Notes: a model not told the origin generated them from the letters alone. A DNA stretch of 64,000 nucleotides from Deltaproteobacteria bacterium (GCA_016219015.1 JACRCL010000010.1:24814-88813), one strand, 5' to 3'; counted from the stretch's first letter, positions 25,738 through 34,708 are shown. Made by a program: numbers and translations.

Positions 25738-28242
25738 TTAATAGGTAACCTTCGTTATGTCGACCCTCGGGGCCGGCTCGCCCTTTTTAAAGAACCTGTT
25801 GACAGGGACGTCGTCGTAGTTCTCGGCTATGAAGGCCACCCCTTCCTTCGAGCCCTTTTTCGTCTTGAGCGAAAGTATCGCCTCGTAGTGCCTGCCCTTC
25901 ACCTTTACCTTGTCCCCGCTCTTCAAATTTAACGAGGCCGCGTCCTTTTCGCTTATTTCCACCACCGCCGCGCTCAGGAGCCCCAGCAGGGTCCCGGACC
26001 TGCGGGAGAACCGCCCCGAATGGAAGAGGTGGTTGCCCGTGGTCAGATGGAACCGGCCTTCGGGCTCGGTCGTAGCGGCACTGAAGCGCGTCACGCTCAA
26101 AGCCGATGTCGCGGAGCCCTGCACCAGCGCGTGCCTGTTGTCGAGCTTGTTCTCCGTATTCCTTTTGTTATTGAAGGCGAGGCTCACGTGCGCGTACATC
26201 CCGGCCGCGTTCCTTATCTCATCGAGCACAAGCACCGGCATCTTCGGGCCGAACGACGGGTCGTAGACCTCGCCGACCGCCCTTATCACGTCGAGGTCGC
26301 GCTTTGCCTTGCCGGGCGGGGGCAGGAGCTTCCTTATTATCTGGGCCCTGCCCTCCTGGTTCGTGAAAGTCCCTTCCTTCTCCGCGAAGCTCGACCCCGG
26401 CAGCACCACGTGGGCAAGTTTCGCGGTCTCGCTCAGGAAGATATCCTGCACGACGAGGAGCTTCAATTTCAATAACGCCTTCCTCGTGAACTCCTCGTCA
26501 GGGTGCATAGCCGCCACGTCCGCGCCGGCTATGTACATCATGTCGAGGTCGCCCCTGTTGGCGGCTTCGAGCATGCCGGCGCAGCCGAGCCCCTTGTCTT
26601 TCACCGGCCCGTACCCGGGGCCGAAGGCCGGGTGCACGCCCATCTCCCACGCGCCCCTCTGGTTCGCGCGGTCGAGCGCGGGCATGACGAGCACCTTCTT
26701 GCCTGAGGACTTGAGCGCTTCCTTTAAAAGACCCAGCTCCGGGATACCCTCGGGGTGCCTCAGGAACTCCATTCCGGCGATTATGGCGATGGAATTCGCC
26801 GCAAGGAGCCTCTGCGCTATCTGTTCCACGGCCCCTTTGGTGACGCCCGCCGAGGCTATGAGGTCTTCGATTTTAGCGTCTTTCAGGGCTGCCCCCTCTG
26901 CCGGAGACGGCTTCCCGGCGTTGACGGCCAACGCGATAGCGTCGAGGACCGCCGCTTCCCTGCCTGGAGAATGCCTGAGCTTTATCGTCGCCGAGGAGTC
27001 GAGCTTCATCTCCCTCGGGGAGGCGATGATAAGGCTCATCCTCCTCGTGTTCTTTATGCGCCTTACGATATAGTCGGTGACCGGGTTCTCGTCCGAGAGG
27101 TGAGAGCCTATCACAAGGACAGAGTCCGATTCCATGCAGTCGAATACCGACACCCCGCCCTCGTCCATGCCCGTGGCCTTTATGAAGCCCTCGGTTGCCT
27201 CGGGCTCCCACCTGGCCGTGGAATCGAGGTTGGGGCTGCCGAAGATATCCCGGAGGAGCTTCTGGAAGAGGTACAGCTCCTCGTTCGTAAGCCTCGGCGA
27301 GGCTATCCCGCCCATTTTATTCCCGATATTCACCGGGATATGTTCCTTTATGTACCCGAGCGCTTCTTCCCACGAAGCCGGCTCGAGGCTTCCGCCCCTC
27401 CTTATGAGAGGCGTCTTAAGCCTCTCCGTGCTTGAGGCGAAGTCGCACCCGAACCTGCCCCTCGCGCAGAGCGTTTCGCTGTTCAACCCCACGCCGAGCT
27501 GCGCCTTCGAGCGGATAAGCACCCCGTCCCGGTGCTCGATCACCATCCTGCATCCGGTGCCGCAGTACGGGCATACGGTGTCGGCCCCCTTCAAGTCCCA
27601 CGGGCGCGTCCTGTACCTGTAGGGCAGACGCATGAAGCACCCCACGGGGCAGACCTCTATGCAGTTGCCGTCCTGGTCGCAGTCGAGGAAGTGCCTGAAG
27701 AAGCTCGTCTCCTCCTGGTGGTCGCCCCTGCCCAGGGCCCCGAGCACGTTCGCTCCGACGACCTCGGCGCAGACCCTTACGCACTTCTGGCACTGCACGC
27801 ACCTGTTCGAGTTCTTTATGATGACCGGGCTTAAGGCGTAGTCCTTCTCCTGGAACTTGAACTTCTTCTCCGCGTGCCTGCCCTTGTGCGGGCCGTACTT
27901 GTAGACCATGTCCTGCAGCTCGCACTCCCCGCCCTTGTCGCACACCGGGCAGTCGAGGGCGTGGTTGGCAAGGAGGAACTCGAGCATCGAGGCCCTGGCC
28001 GATATGACCGTGGGCGTTTCCGTGTTTATGGACATCCCGTGGAGCACGGGGGTTATGCATGACGGCTGCAGTTTTTTCTGCCCCTCGATCTCGACGAGGC
28101 ACATCCTGCATGAGCCTATGCCCATGAGGTCGGCCTGATAGCAGAAGGTCGGTATCTCGAACCCCGCGTCCCTGGCTGCGTCGAGTATCAGGGTGTTGTC
28201 CTGTACCGTTATTTCTTTTCCGTTTATCTTTACAGTGGCCAT
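25738..28242 (-). CDS. nuoG: NADH-quinone oxidoreductase subunit G
   Basis: 834 residues from the ATG at 28242 (MATVKINGKEI); the longer open frame runs into nuoF and is not used. Residues 1-80 form the 2Fe-2S ferredoxin domain (CYQADLMGIGSCRMC, then C at PSC). His/Cys ligands of N5 are in HALDCPVCDKGGECELQ, and N4 ligands in NRCVQCQKCVRVC. CPYCGTGCRM with LCARGRFG supplies the extra N7-type cluster, present in only some lineages. The remainder is a degenerate molybdopterin-oxidoreductase fold without a molybdenum ligand. Two bases separate it from nuoF. Confidence 0.94.
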   Translation of the reverse strand: MATVKINGKEITVQDNTLILDAARDAGFEIPTFCYQADLMGIGSCRMCLVEIEGQKKLQPSCITPVLHGMSINTETPTVISARASMLEFLLANHALDCPVCDKGGECELQDMVYKYGPHKGRHAEKKFKFQEKDYALSPVIIKNSNRCVQCQKCVRVCAEVVGANVLGALGRGDHQEETSFFRHFLDCDQDGNCIEVCPVGCFMRLPYRYRTRPWDLKGADTVCPYCGTGCRMVIEHRDGVLIRSKAQLGVGLNSETLCARGRFGCDFASSTERLKTPLIRRGGSLEPASWEEALGYIKEHIPVNIGNKMGGIASPRLTNEELYLFQKLLRDIFGSPNLDSTARWEPEATEGFIKATGMDEGGVSVFDCMESDSVLVIGSHLSDENPVTDYIVRRIKNTRRMSLIIASPREMKLDSSATIKLRHSPGREAAVLDAIALAVNAGKPSPAEGAALKDAKIEDLIASAGVTKGAVEQIAQRLLAANSIAIIAGMEFLRHPEGIPELGLLKEALKSSGKKVLVMPALDRANQRGAWEMGVHPAFGPGYGPVKDKGLGCAGMLEAANRGDLDMMYIAGADVAAMHPDEEFTRKALLKLKLLVVQDIFLSETAKLAHVVLPGSSFAEKEGTFTNQEGRAQIIRKLLPPPGKAKRDLDVIRAVGEVYDPSFGPKMPVLVLDEIRNAAGMYAHVSLAFNNKRNTENKLDNRHALVQGSATSALSVTRFSAATTEPEGRFHLTTGNHLFHSGRFSRRSGTLLGLLSAAVVEISEKDAASLNLKSGDKVKVKGRHYEAILSLKTKKGSKEGVAFIAENYDDVPVNRFFKKGEPAPRVDITKVTY

Positions 28243-28244
28243 GA

Positions 28245-29504
28245 TTATGACGCCATGCATTTCTTGTGGTCTATATGGTACTGGAACTCGTCCCTGAAGT
28301 TCTTCAGCGCCCCGCGGAGCGCCATCACCGCGCCGTCCCCGAGCGGGCAGAACGTCCGGCCGAATATGTTCGTGCAAAGGCTCTCAAGCAATTCGACGTC
28401 CCCCTGCCTGCCCTGCCCCCCCTCGATCCTCTTAAGTATATTGGTCAACCACGGCGTGCCGTCCCTGCAGGGCGTGCACTTCCCGCATGACTCGTGGGAG
28501 AAGAACCTGTTTATGATAAGCGCCATCTTCACCATGCAGGTCGATTCGTCCATCACGATAACGGCGCCGGAGCCGAGCATCGAGCCCTTTGCCGCCAGTG
28601 AGTCGAAGTCAAGTGGGGTGTCGAGGTCCCTCGTCGTAAGCATCGGCGCGCTCACCCCGCCGGGTATCACAGCCTTAAGCTCCCTGTTCTTGAGCATCCC
28701 GCCGCAGTGGTTGAATATTAGGTCCCGCACAGTTGTGCCCATCGGCAGCTCGTAGAGCCCCGGCTTCTTCACATGGCCGCTTACGCAGTATATCTTGGGC
28801 CCGGGGCTCTTCTCGGGCCCCATGGAAGAGAACCACTTGGGCCCCTTCTCGATTATCGCGGGTATGCACGCGAGCGTTTCCACGTTATTTATGACCGTCG
28901 GCTTCGCGTAAAGCCCCGATAGCGCCGGGAAGGGGGGCTTTTTCCTCGGCTGGCCCCTGTACCCCTCGATCGACTCCAGCAGGGCCGTCTCTTCCCCGCA
29001 TATATAGGCCCCGAAGCCCTTGTGCACGTACATGTTGTGCGAGAAGCCCGACCCCTGGATATTATTCCCGAGGTAGCCCTTCTCGGTGGCCTCTTTTATG
29101 GCGGCCTCCAACCTATCCGCCCCGAACGCGAACTCGCCCCTTATGTAGATGTACGAGTTGGCGGCCCCTATAGCGTAGCTGGCTATGGCCATGCCCTCTA
29201 CAAGGAGGTGCGGGTCGTTGTCTATTATGCCCCTGTCCTTGAACGTCCCCGGCTCGCCCTCGTCCGCGTTGCAGCAGAGGTACTTGGGGATGGTCGGGTC
29301 CTTGGGTATGAAGCTCCACTTTAACCCGGTTGAGAAGCCCGCGCCGCCGCGCCCCCTGAGCCCCGAGTCCTTGACCATCTGGACGATGTTGTCGGGCTTC
29401 AATTTCAGGGCCGCCTCAAGAGCCCTGTAGCCCCCGTTGGCGATGTAGTTCTCTATCCTGTGGGAGTCGGGCTTGCCCAGGTTTTTCAATAAGACCTTTT
29501 CCAT
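28245..29504 (-). CDS. nuoF: NADH-quinone oxidoreductase subunit F (FMN, NADH site)
   Basis: 419 residues, standard. The NADH/FMN region has GLRGRGGAGFSTGLKW near 49-64 and CNADEGEPGTFKDR near 80. The N3 cluster ligands are in SCGKCTPCRDGT near 340 with a distal Cys near 382. It oxidises NADH and passes electrons through FMN into the iron-sulphur chain. The gap to nuoE upstream is 194 bases of palindromic repeat, unusual inside this otherwise tight operon. Confidence 0.96.
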   Translation of the reverse strand: MEKVLLKNLGKPDSHRIENYIANGGYRALEAALKLKPDNIVQMVKDSGLRGRGGAGFSTGLKWSFIPKDPTIPKYLCCNADEGEPGTFKDRGIIDNDPHLLVEGMAIASYAIGAANSYIYIRGEFAFGADRLEAAIKEATEKGYLGNNIQGSGFSHNMYVHKGFGAYICGEETALLESIEGYRGQPRKKPPFPALSGLYAKPTVINNVETLACIPAIIEKGPKWFSSMGPEKSPGPKIYCVSGHVKKPGLYELPMGTTVRDLIFNHCGGMLKNRELKAVIPGGVSAPMLTTRDLDTPLDFDSLAAKGSMLGSGAVIVMDESTCMVKMALIINRFFSHESCGKCTPCRDGTPWLTNILKRIEGGQGRQGDVELLESLCTNIFGRTFCPLGDGAVMALRGALKNFRDEFQYHIDHKKCMAS

Positions 29505-29524
29505 CCGTCTCTTTTCCTATCAGA

Positions 29525-29674
29525 GTTGAAAAAGTCCGTCCTGGACTTTTTCAACTACGACTTGGCCGGAATGAATCCGTCCAAGTCTCACAGATTGCTC
29601 GACTTTTTCAGTCTCGCAATCTGGCAATCCATCCATGGATTGCCTTAGCATGCTGTTTTTCAACAGCCTGCTAA
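29525..29674. repeat. palindromic repeat block splitting nuoE and nuoF
   Basis: It contains a perfect 13-bp-arm hairpin GTTGAAAAAGTCC / GGACTTTTTCAAC (29525-29555, 5-nt loop), then CAATCCAT/ATGGATTG near 29629-29646 and GCTGTT/AACAGC ending GCCTGC. The ends (TTGAAAAAG, TTCAACAGCCTG) relate it to the GCTGCT-AAAAAG repeat family. It has no coding potential and no long T-run, so read-through is expected. Confidence 0.75.
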
Positions 29675-29698
29675 AAAAAGGAGTGCCCCGGCCGTTCG

Positions 29699-30166
29699 CT
29701 ATTCAAGTTTCTTCAGGAGCTCGTCGATCTTCGCTTCAGTAAGGTTCTCGTGGTAGTCGTCGTTTATCTGCATCATCGGCGCGGTACCGCATGAGCCGAG
29801 GCACTCCACAGTCGAAAGGGTGAATCTCTTGTCCGGGGTGGTCTCCCCGGTCTTTATTGACAGGGCCCTCTCCATGTGCTTTATGAGGTGCTCCGCGCCG
29901 AGGAGCGAGCAGGAGATGTTCCTGCATACCTGTATGTGGTACTTGCCCACGGGCCTGTCCACGTTGTACATCGTATAGAACGCGGCGGCCGCGTTGACCT
30001 CGACGGACCGCATCTCGAGGATCGAGGCGATCTCGTCCATGTCGTCCTTGGCGATGTGCCCCTTGTCCTTCTGCGCGGCCCGGAGGGCGTCCATCACAGC
30101 GGACTTCCTGTTCGGGTACTTCCTTAAAGCCGCCTCTATTTCCTTTTTCGCTCTCTCTGAAAGCAT
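29699..30166 (-). CDS. nuoE: NADH-quinone oxidoreductase subunit E (2Fe-2S)
   Basis: 155 residues with a thioredoxin-like fold. The N1a cluster ligands are two cysteines in VCRNISCSLLG near 80-85 and two in VECLGSCGTAPMMQIND near 125-130. It partners NuoF in the NADH-oxidising module. The N-terminal helical bundle (KEIEAALRKYPNRKSAVMDA) is normal. It follows nuoD by 9 bases and is separated from nuoF by repeats. Confidence 0.95.
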   Translation of the reverse strand: MLSERAKKEIEAALRKYPNRKSAVMDALRAAQKDKGHIAKDDMDEIASILEMRSVEVNAAAAFYTMYNVDRPVGKYHIQVCRNISCSLLGAEHLIKHMERALSIKTGETTPDKRFTLSTVECLGSCGTAPMMQINDDYHENLTEAKIDELLKKLE

Positions 30167-30175
30167 GGTATCAGC

Positions 30176-31366
30176 CTATTTATCGCATTCCCCGAAGACC
30201 GGGTCGAGCGACGACACTATCGCCACCACGTCAGCGAGGTACCCGCCGACGGACATCGTCTTTATCGTCTGCAGGTTCATGAAGGTAGGGACCCGGAGCT
30301 TCAGCCTGAAAGGCCTCTCCGTCCCGTCGCTTACTATGTAGACCCCGAGCTCGCCCTTGGGCGATTCGATGGATGAATACGCCTCGCCCCTGGGCACCTT
30401 GAAGCCGTGGGAAACGTACTTGAAATGGTGTATGAGGTTCTCCATGTTCGTGTAGACCTCAGGCTTCGGCGGAGGCACAATCTGCGGCATATCGACGTTG
30501 AAGGGGCCGTCCGGCATGCCCTTCAATGCCTGCTTTATTATCCTCATCGACTGCTTTATCTCTTCGATCCTCACGTTATACCGGTCGAAGCAGTCCCCGT
30601 TCTCGCCTGTGGGTATGTCGAACTCGAGCCTGTCGTACACGAGGTAGGGCTCGTCCTTCCTTATGTCCCACTTCACCCCGCTCGCCCTGAGGGCCGGGCC
30701 GCTAAGGCCGAGCGCTATCGCGTCCTCGGCCGATATGACGCCGACGCCCCTGTTCCTCTGTATCCAGATCCTGTTCCCTATGAGTATCTTCTCGTACTCG
30801 GCGACCCTGCCGGGCAGCAGCTCCAGGAGCCTTTCGCAGGACTCCTTCACCCCGTCGGTGAAGTCGTACCTGACCCCGCCGACCCTCATGTAGCTAAGCG
30901 TCATCCTCGCGCCGCAGAGCTGCTCGAATATGTCGAGGACTATCTCCCTGTCGCGCATGGCGTAAAGGAGAATCGTCATGGCACCGAGGTCGAGCGCCCA
31001 TGAGCCCAGGGCGAGCAGGTGGCCCGCTATCCTCGAGAGCTCGGCCGAGATCACCCTTATGTACTTGGCCCGTTCGGTTATCTCTATGCCGAGGAGCTTT
31101 TCGACGGCCTGCACGTACGCCAGGTTGTTCGACATGGCGCACATGTAATCCAATCTATCCGTATAGGGCACGAACTGATGGTAGAGGAGGTTCTCCGCGA
31201 TCTTTTCCGTGCCCCTGTGGAGGTAGCCGATATCGGGCTGTATGTCCACTATCTTTTCGCCCTGCAGGTCGAGTATGAGATGGAGCACCCCGTGCGTGGA
31301 GGGGTGCTGCGGCCCCATGTGCAGGGTGACTTCACGTGTGGATATTATGTTCTCGCGCTCGGACAT
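30176..31366 (-). CDS. nuoD: NADH-quinone oxidoreductase subunit D (49 kDa)
   Basis: 396 residues, a separate subunit and not fused to NuoC. The quinone-site loop LHMGPQHPSTHGVL (15-28) carries the conserved His. Other landmarks are GYLHRGTEKIAE near 48 and CGARMTLSYMRVGGVRYD near 148. It is related to the large subunit of [NiFe] hydrogenases but lacks its nickel-binding cysteines. It forms the quinone pocket with NuoB. Directly abuts nuoC. Confidence 0.96.
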   Translation of the reverse strand: MSERENIISTREVTLHMGPQHPSTHGVLHLILDLQGEKIVDIQPDIGYLHRGTEKIAENLLYHQFVPYTDRLDYMCAMSNNLAYVQAVEKLLGIEITERAKYIRVISAELSRIAGHLLALGSWALDLGAMTILLYAMRDREIVLDIFEQLCGARMTLSYMRVGGVRYDFTDGVKESCERLLELLPGRVAEYEKILIGNRIWIQRNRGVGVISAEDAIALGLSGPALRASGVKWDIRKDEPYLVYDRLEFDIPTGENGDCFDRYNVRIEEIKQSMRIIKQALKGMPDGPFNVDMPQIVPPPKPEVYTNMENLIHHFKYVSHGFKVPRGEAYSSIESPKGELGVYIVSDGTERPFRLKLRVPTFMNLQTIKTMSVGGYLADVVAIVSSLDPVFGECDK

Positions 31367-31876
31367 CTATATCTTCTCGGGTTTTTCTTCCCCGTAGGGG
31401 TTGTACCTGTCCTTGTAGCCCTTAAGCGGGTAGTCCTTCCTCAAAGGGAAGCCCTCCCAGTCCTCGGCCAGGTAGATGCGCTTCAGGTCCGGGTGCCCCT
31501 CGAAGACTATCCCGAACATGTCGTAGGCCTCCCGCTCGGGCCAGTCCGCGCCGGGCCAGATGGAGGTCACCGAGGGTACCGGCTCTCCGTCGTTGACCCT
31601 GACCTTTATGCATATCCTGTGCTTCCTCGTTATCGAGTAGAGGTGGTAGACCACCTCGAACCTCGGCGTCTCGGGGTGATAATCGACCCCGGCTATGTCG
31701 ACGAGGAAGTTCATCTTGAGCTCCGGGTCGGTCTTGAGGAAGTTGCAGACCGCCCTCAGGGCCTTTTTGTCGACAACGTGGGTCACGTCCCCCCTGTATA
31801 CGGAAGTCTCGAGGACGTCGTCCCTGAAGGTGCTCTTGACCTTGTTTATGAGCAGTTCTTCTTTTTCAGCGGCCAT
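31367..31876 (-). CDS. nuoC: NADH-quinone oxidoreductase subunit C (30 kDa)
   Basis: 169 residues. The family signature lies in [20 protein letters not shown] near residue 113-132 and [20 protein letters not shown] near 134-153. It is a structural subunit of the peripheral arm contacting NuoD, NuoB and NuoI. It abuts nuoD and lies 1 base after nuoB. Confidence 0.96.
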   Translation of the reverse strand: MAAEKEELLINKVKSTFRDDVLETSVYRGDVTHVVDKKALRAVCNFLKTDPELKMNFLVDIAGVDYHPETPRFEVVYHLYSITRKHRICIKVRVNDGEPVPSVTSIWPGADWPEREAYDMFGIVFEGHPDLKRIYLAEDWEGFPLRKDYPLKGYKDRYNPYGEEKPEKI

Positions 31877-31877
31877 C

Positions 31878-32441
31878 TTATACGCCTATATTTCTTTCTT
31901 CGAGTATGAAGGGGTTCTCCCGCCTTATCTTCTCGATAAGCTGGAGGAACCCGAAAAGGAGCGCGTCCGGTCTCGGGGGGCAGCCCGGTATGTACACGTC
32001 AACGGGCACGACGAGGTCCGTGCCCTGCACTACCGCGTACGTGTTGTAGGGCCCTCCGGCCGAGGCGCATCCCCCCTGCGCTATCACCCACCTCGGCTCC
32101 GGCATCTGGTCGTAGAGCCTCTTTACGGCGGGGGCTATCTTCTTGGTCATTGTGCCGGCCACTATCATCACGTCGGACTGCCTCGGCGACGGCCTGAAGA
32201 CTATGCCCATCCTGTCGGTGTCGTAGCGGGAGCATCCGGCGGCTATCATCTCAATGGCGCAGCACGCCAGCCCGAAGGTCATCGGCCACAGCGCCGAAGA
32301 GCGCCCCCAGTTTACCACGTCCCCCACCACGGGCGTATGCTTCACGGCCTTGACGATGGGGTTATTCCGGAGCACGTCCCCGATGTTCTCCAGCGTGGTG
32401 AAGAGCAGCTTTTCCTCTAAAAGGTTTTTTCCGGTATCCAT
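31878..32441 (-). CDS. nuoB: NADH-quinone oxidoreductase subunit B (N2 cluster)
   Basis: 187 residues from the ATG at 32441; an in-frame TTG nine codons upstream has its purine-rich stretch too close to be a good start. The N2 4Fe-4S ligands are the adjacent cysteines in [10 protein letters not shown], a third in [11 protein letters not shown] and the fourth in [14 protein letters not shown]. It passes electrons from the iron-sulphur chain to quinone. It follows nuoA after about 50 bases. Confidence 0.95.
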   Translation of the reverse strand: MDTGKNLLEEKLLFTTLENIGDVLRNNPIVKAVKHTPVVGDVVNWGRSSALWPMTFGLACCAIEMIAAGCSRYDTDRMGIVFRPSPRQSDVMIVAGTMTKKIAPAVKRLYDQMPEPRWVIAQGGCASAGGPYNTYAVVQGTDLVVPVDVYIPGCPPRPDALLFGFLQLIEKIRRENPFILEERNIGV

Positions 32442-32491
32442 ATAATGACTCTTTTGAATTTTCCGCAACCTTCCAAACTAACGCGCGGGCC

Positions 32492-32857
32492 TTAGACCCA
32501 TTCCAGTGCGCCTTTGACCCAGGCGTAGATGAGGCCCAGGGCAAGTACGGCTATGAATATGATCATCTCCACGAAAACGAACATGGACAAGCCTTTTTCG
32601 GTCAGTATCGTGGCCCAGGGGAAAAGGAAAAGTGTCTCTACGTCGAATACTATAAAGAGTATCGCGATGATGAAGAAGTGGACCCTGAAGTGGCCTCTGT
32701 TGGCCTCTCCCACGGGCTCCATGCCGCACTCCCACGGGGAGAGCTTCTCCCTATAGGGGTTCCTGGGCCTGAAGATAAAACTCATGAAAAGCGCCCCGAT
32801 AGCCATGGCCGTTGCCAGGCCTATCATGACAAGAACCGGCAGATAGGTAAAAGGCAT
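32492..32857 (-). CDS. nuoA: NADH-quinone oxidoreductase subunit A
   Basis: 121 residues with three membrane helices, first gene of the operon. The family loop between TM1 and TM2 reads NPYREKLSPWECGMEP near 37-52, with the conserved Cys that changes accessibility in active/deactive forms of some complexes. GHFRVHFFIIAILFIVFDVE follows in TM2. A TTGACA-N17-TATCTT promoter lies about 75 bases upstream. Confidence 0.96.
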   Translation of the reverse strand: MPFTYLPVLVMIGLATAMAIGALFMSFIFRPRNPYREKLSPWECGMEPVGEANRGHFRVHFFIIAILFIVFDVETLFLFPWATILTEKGLSMFVFVEMIIFIAVLALGLIYAWVKGALEWV

Positions 32858-32933
32858 TTGTGGGACCCCTTTTACAACGTATTTATTGTAAAAAAGTTAT
32901 AATTGTTACGAAATGTGATGCGGGGTAGAAGGC

Positions 32934-32962
32934 AAGATAAAACAACCTTCGGTTTTTGTCAA
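32934..32962 (-). promoter_or_regulatory. nuoA: sigma70 promoter of the nuo operon
   Basis: Minus strand: TTGACA (32962-32957), 17-nt spacer, TATCTT (32939-32934). The leader is about 70 bases. Just upstream of the -35 lies TGTATACAGTATACG (32970-32985), an imperfect repeat of GTATAC containing the palindrome TGTATACA and a candidate activator or repressor site. Confidence 0.78.
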
Positions 32963-33046
32963 GGGGAAAATGTATACAGTATACGGAATCTGAGGGGAAA
33001 TCCGGCATTTCCGCTGGGAGCCGGATTGAGGGCATAAAATTAAAGA

Positions 33047-33188
33047 GGGTGCCTCTAAAAATTAGGTATTTTTTCTGAGGTCAAGGAAGGGCGGAAATAA
33101 AAAGCGGAGCATATATGGTAATATGTGAGCATTTTTATTTTCGCCCTGACACAGAGATCAGGAAAAAGAACAATTTTTAGAGGTAGCC
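33047..33188. mobile_element. 142-bp MITE-like element, copy 1
   Basis: Its ends are inverted repeats: GGGTGCCTCTAAAAATT left, AATTTTTAGAGGTAGCC right. A second inner inverted repeat (GGCGGAAATAAAAA / TTTTTATTTTCGCC) lets the whole element fold into a long hairpin. Copies at 55992-56133 (opposite orientation) and 58276-58417 have exactly the same length. It has no ORF. It fills most of the gap between the nuo promoter and the nitrilase-family gene, just after that gene's stop. Confidence 0.85.
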
Positions 33189-33197
33189 TAAACGCGC

Positions 33198-33989
33198 TTA
33201 GGATTTATAGAGGTCTTTCCTCCTGTCCCTGATTATATTATTGAGCGGCGTTATCTCCTTATCCCGCGCCTCTTCCGGGTCTATCTCCACCACTTTCGAC
33301 TCTTCCTTTTTATCCCCGGCCCTGTAAAGGAGCCTGCCCCCTGGCGACACTATCTGGCTTGAGCCGATGAACTTAAGCGCCTTGCCCTTTATCCTCTCCT
33401 CCGTCCCCACCCTGTTCGCGGTGATGGAGAAGACCCTGTTCTCGATCGACCTCGTTATCATCGCCTGCGGGCAGTACGGGAGCACGAGGTTGGAGGGCTG
33501 GCAGATTATCTCGGCCCCCTTGAGGGCGAGCGTCCTGGCCGCCTCCGGGAATACCCAGTCGAAACATATCATCATGCCGACCTTCGCCCCTCCGGCCCTG
33601 TAAACCCGAAACGGCGTATCCCCGGGGGCGAATATCTTCTTCTCGTTCCAGAACAGGTGCGCCTTCCTGTACAGCCCGATAAAGCCCTTCGGCCCGATAA
33701 GTATAGAGGAGTTATAAGCCTTCGATGACTCTTTCTCGGCAAGCCCGGCCACTATGAAGGTCTTCTTCTCCTTCGCGGTCTCGATGAGCCTCCTGGCGGC
33801 GTAGCCGGACCTCGCGTCCTCCGAAAGCCTCATAAGCTCCGCTTTGGACCTGAACTGGTAGCCTGTGGAGAATAGCTCCGGCAGCACGACGAGGTCGGCG
33901 TCGAGCCTCTTTATCTTCTTCACGGCGGCCTCGACGTTTTCGGCTATTTTTCCGAAGACAGGTGACGTCTGGATGAATGCTGCTCTCAT
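33198..33989 (-). CDS. carbon-nitrogen hydrolase (nitrilase superfamily)
   Basis: 263 residues. The Glu-Lys-Cys triad of the family is visible: Glu in VVLPELFSTGY near 38, Lys in LYRKAHLFWNEK near 109, and the nucleophile Cys in GMMICFDWVFPE near 142. These enzymes hydrolyse amides or nitriles with a covalent thioester. The closest pattern is the omega-amidase/predicted-amidohydrolase branch, but the substrate cannot be told from sequence. The 30-residue lysine-rich gene lies upstream on the same strand with its own terminator between. Confidence 0.88.
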   Translation of the reverse strand: MRAAFIQTSPVFGKIAENVEAAVKKIKRLDADLVVLPELFSTGYQFRSKAELMRLSEDARSGYAARRLIETAKEKKTFIVAGLAEKESSKAYNSSILIGPKGFIGLYRKAHLFWNEKKIFAPGDTPFRVYRAGGAKVGMMICFDWVFPEAARTLALKGAEIICQPSNLVLPYCPQAMITRSIENRVFSITANRVGTEERIKGKALKFIGSSQIVSPGGRLLYRAGDKKEESKVVEIDPEEARDKEITPLNNIIRDRRKDLYKS

Positions 33990-34063
33990 TCGGTTTTTTC
34001 CTTCAGGCTGTTCTATGGGGTGCGAGGCGGACGAAAAGGAGTGTTACGGCAAGACAAATAGAA

Positions 34064-34096
34064 AAAGGGAGAAAGGGTTTCCCGCCTTCTCCCTTT
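34064..34096 (-). terminator. intrinsic terminator after the 30-codon gene
   Basis: Minus strand: stem AAAGGGAGAA / TTCTCCCTTT with a 13-nt GC-rich loop (which can pair further), continued by TT and then CTATTTG. It lies 21 bases past the small gene's stop. Confidence 0.7.
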
Positions 34097-34117
34097 CGCC
34101 AGCCTGCAGATATTTAA

Positions 34118-34210
34118 TTAGCGGCAGCAGCCTGATTTTTTCGAGTTGGTCTTCTTCGCGGTCTTCTTTGCGGCTGGCTTTTTCTTGGCGGGTTTTTTAA
34201 CGGTTGCCAT
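34118..34210 (-). CDS. 30-residue lysine-rich peptide ending in Gly-Cys-Cys-Arg
   Basis: The peptide starts MATVKKPAKKKPAAKK and ends SKKSGCCR, with 13 lysines in 30 residues and KKPAK/AAKK units like the tail of histone H1 or of bacterial HC1/AlgP-type proteins. A perfect AGGAGG lies 5 bases before ATG. A TTGACA-N17-TAAATT promoter precedes it and an intrinsic terminator follows, so it is a self-contained unit. DNA or RNA binding by charge is inferred. The two adjacent cysteines are unusual and could bind metal or form disulphides. Confidence 0.72.
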   Translation of the reverse strand: MATVKKPAKKKPAAKKTAKKTNSKKSGCCR

Positions 34211-34258
34211 CACGTCCTCCTGGTTTGGGTTTTGTTGCTACAAAGAACCGACAACAAA

Positions 34259-34287
34259 AATTTAACATTACTGAAATTTTGTGTCAA
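34259..34287 (-). promoter_or_regulatory. sigma70 promoter of the lysine-rich peptide gene
   Basis: Minus strand: TTGACA (34287-34282), 17-nt spacer, TAAATT (34264-34259), about 45 bases before the ATG at 34210. The region upstream is AT-rich. Confidence 0.72.
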
Positions 34288-34405
34288 CAGATTTCCAATG
34301 TTTTTCGCTTCACCCGGAGGACGTTCTTCCGTCGACTGAGGAACTTGCAAGCGGTAATTTTGTATGGTAAGTTCTAAAACTGATTTTAAGACAAGGAGCG
34401 ACACA

Positions 34406-34693
34406 GTGCCTATCACGAAAAAAGACGTCCTGCACGTCGCGGACCTCGCGAGGCTCGCGCTTACGGACACGGAAATAGACCTCTACACCGGCCAGCTCCA
34501 GAGGATACTCAGCTACGTCGAGAAGCTCTCGGAGCTTGACACGAAAGGCATAGAGCCGACAACGTACACCGTGCCTTTGATGACCGTCTTCCGCGAGGAC
34601 GAGACAAGGCCGTCGTTGCCGCGCGAAGAGGCGCTCGGTAACGCGCCCGAAGAAGAAAAAGGGTGCTTCAAGGTCCCGAAGATAATCGAGTAG
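34406..34693 (+). CDS. gatC: Asp/Glu-tRNA amidotransferase subunit C
   Basis: 95 residues from the GTG at 34406 (translated MPITKKDVLHVADLARLAL), chosen because AAGGAG lies 7 bases upstream; the open frame extends 14 codons farther without a ribosome site. The pattern of a helical N-terminus and a later HVADLARLAL / EDETRPSLP region is typical. GatC wraps the GatA-GatB interface in the enzyme that converts misacylated Glu-tRNA-Gln or Asp-tRNA-Asn to the amide form. It heads gatCAB. Confidence 0.94.
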   Translation: MPITKKDVLHVADLARLALTDTEIDLYTGQLQRILSYVEKLSELDTKGIEPTTYTVPLMTVFREDETRPSLPREEALGNAPEEEKGCFKVPKIIE

Positions 34694-34708
34694 TAAAGGA
34701 GCCATGAA

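Noticed and set aside
28243..28377. N-terminal extension of nuoG.
   Set aside because: It overlaps the 3' end of nuoF, has no ribosome site and adds nothing like a ferredoxin domain; MATVKINGKEI at 28242 matches the family start.
34364..34405. Upstream ATG for gatC.
   Set aside because: No ribosome site, while the GTG at 34406 has AAGGAG at the right distance and gives the usual GatC N-terminus.
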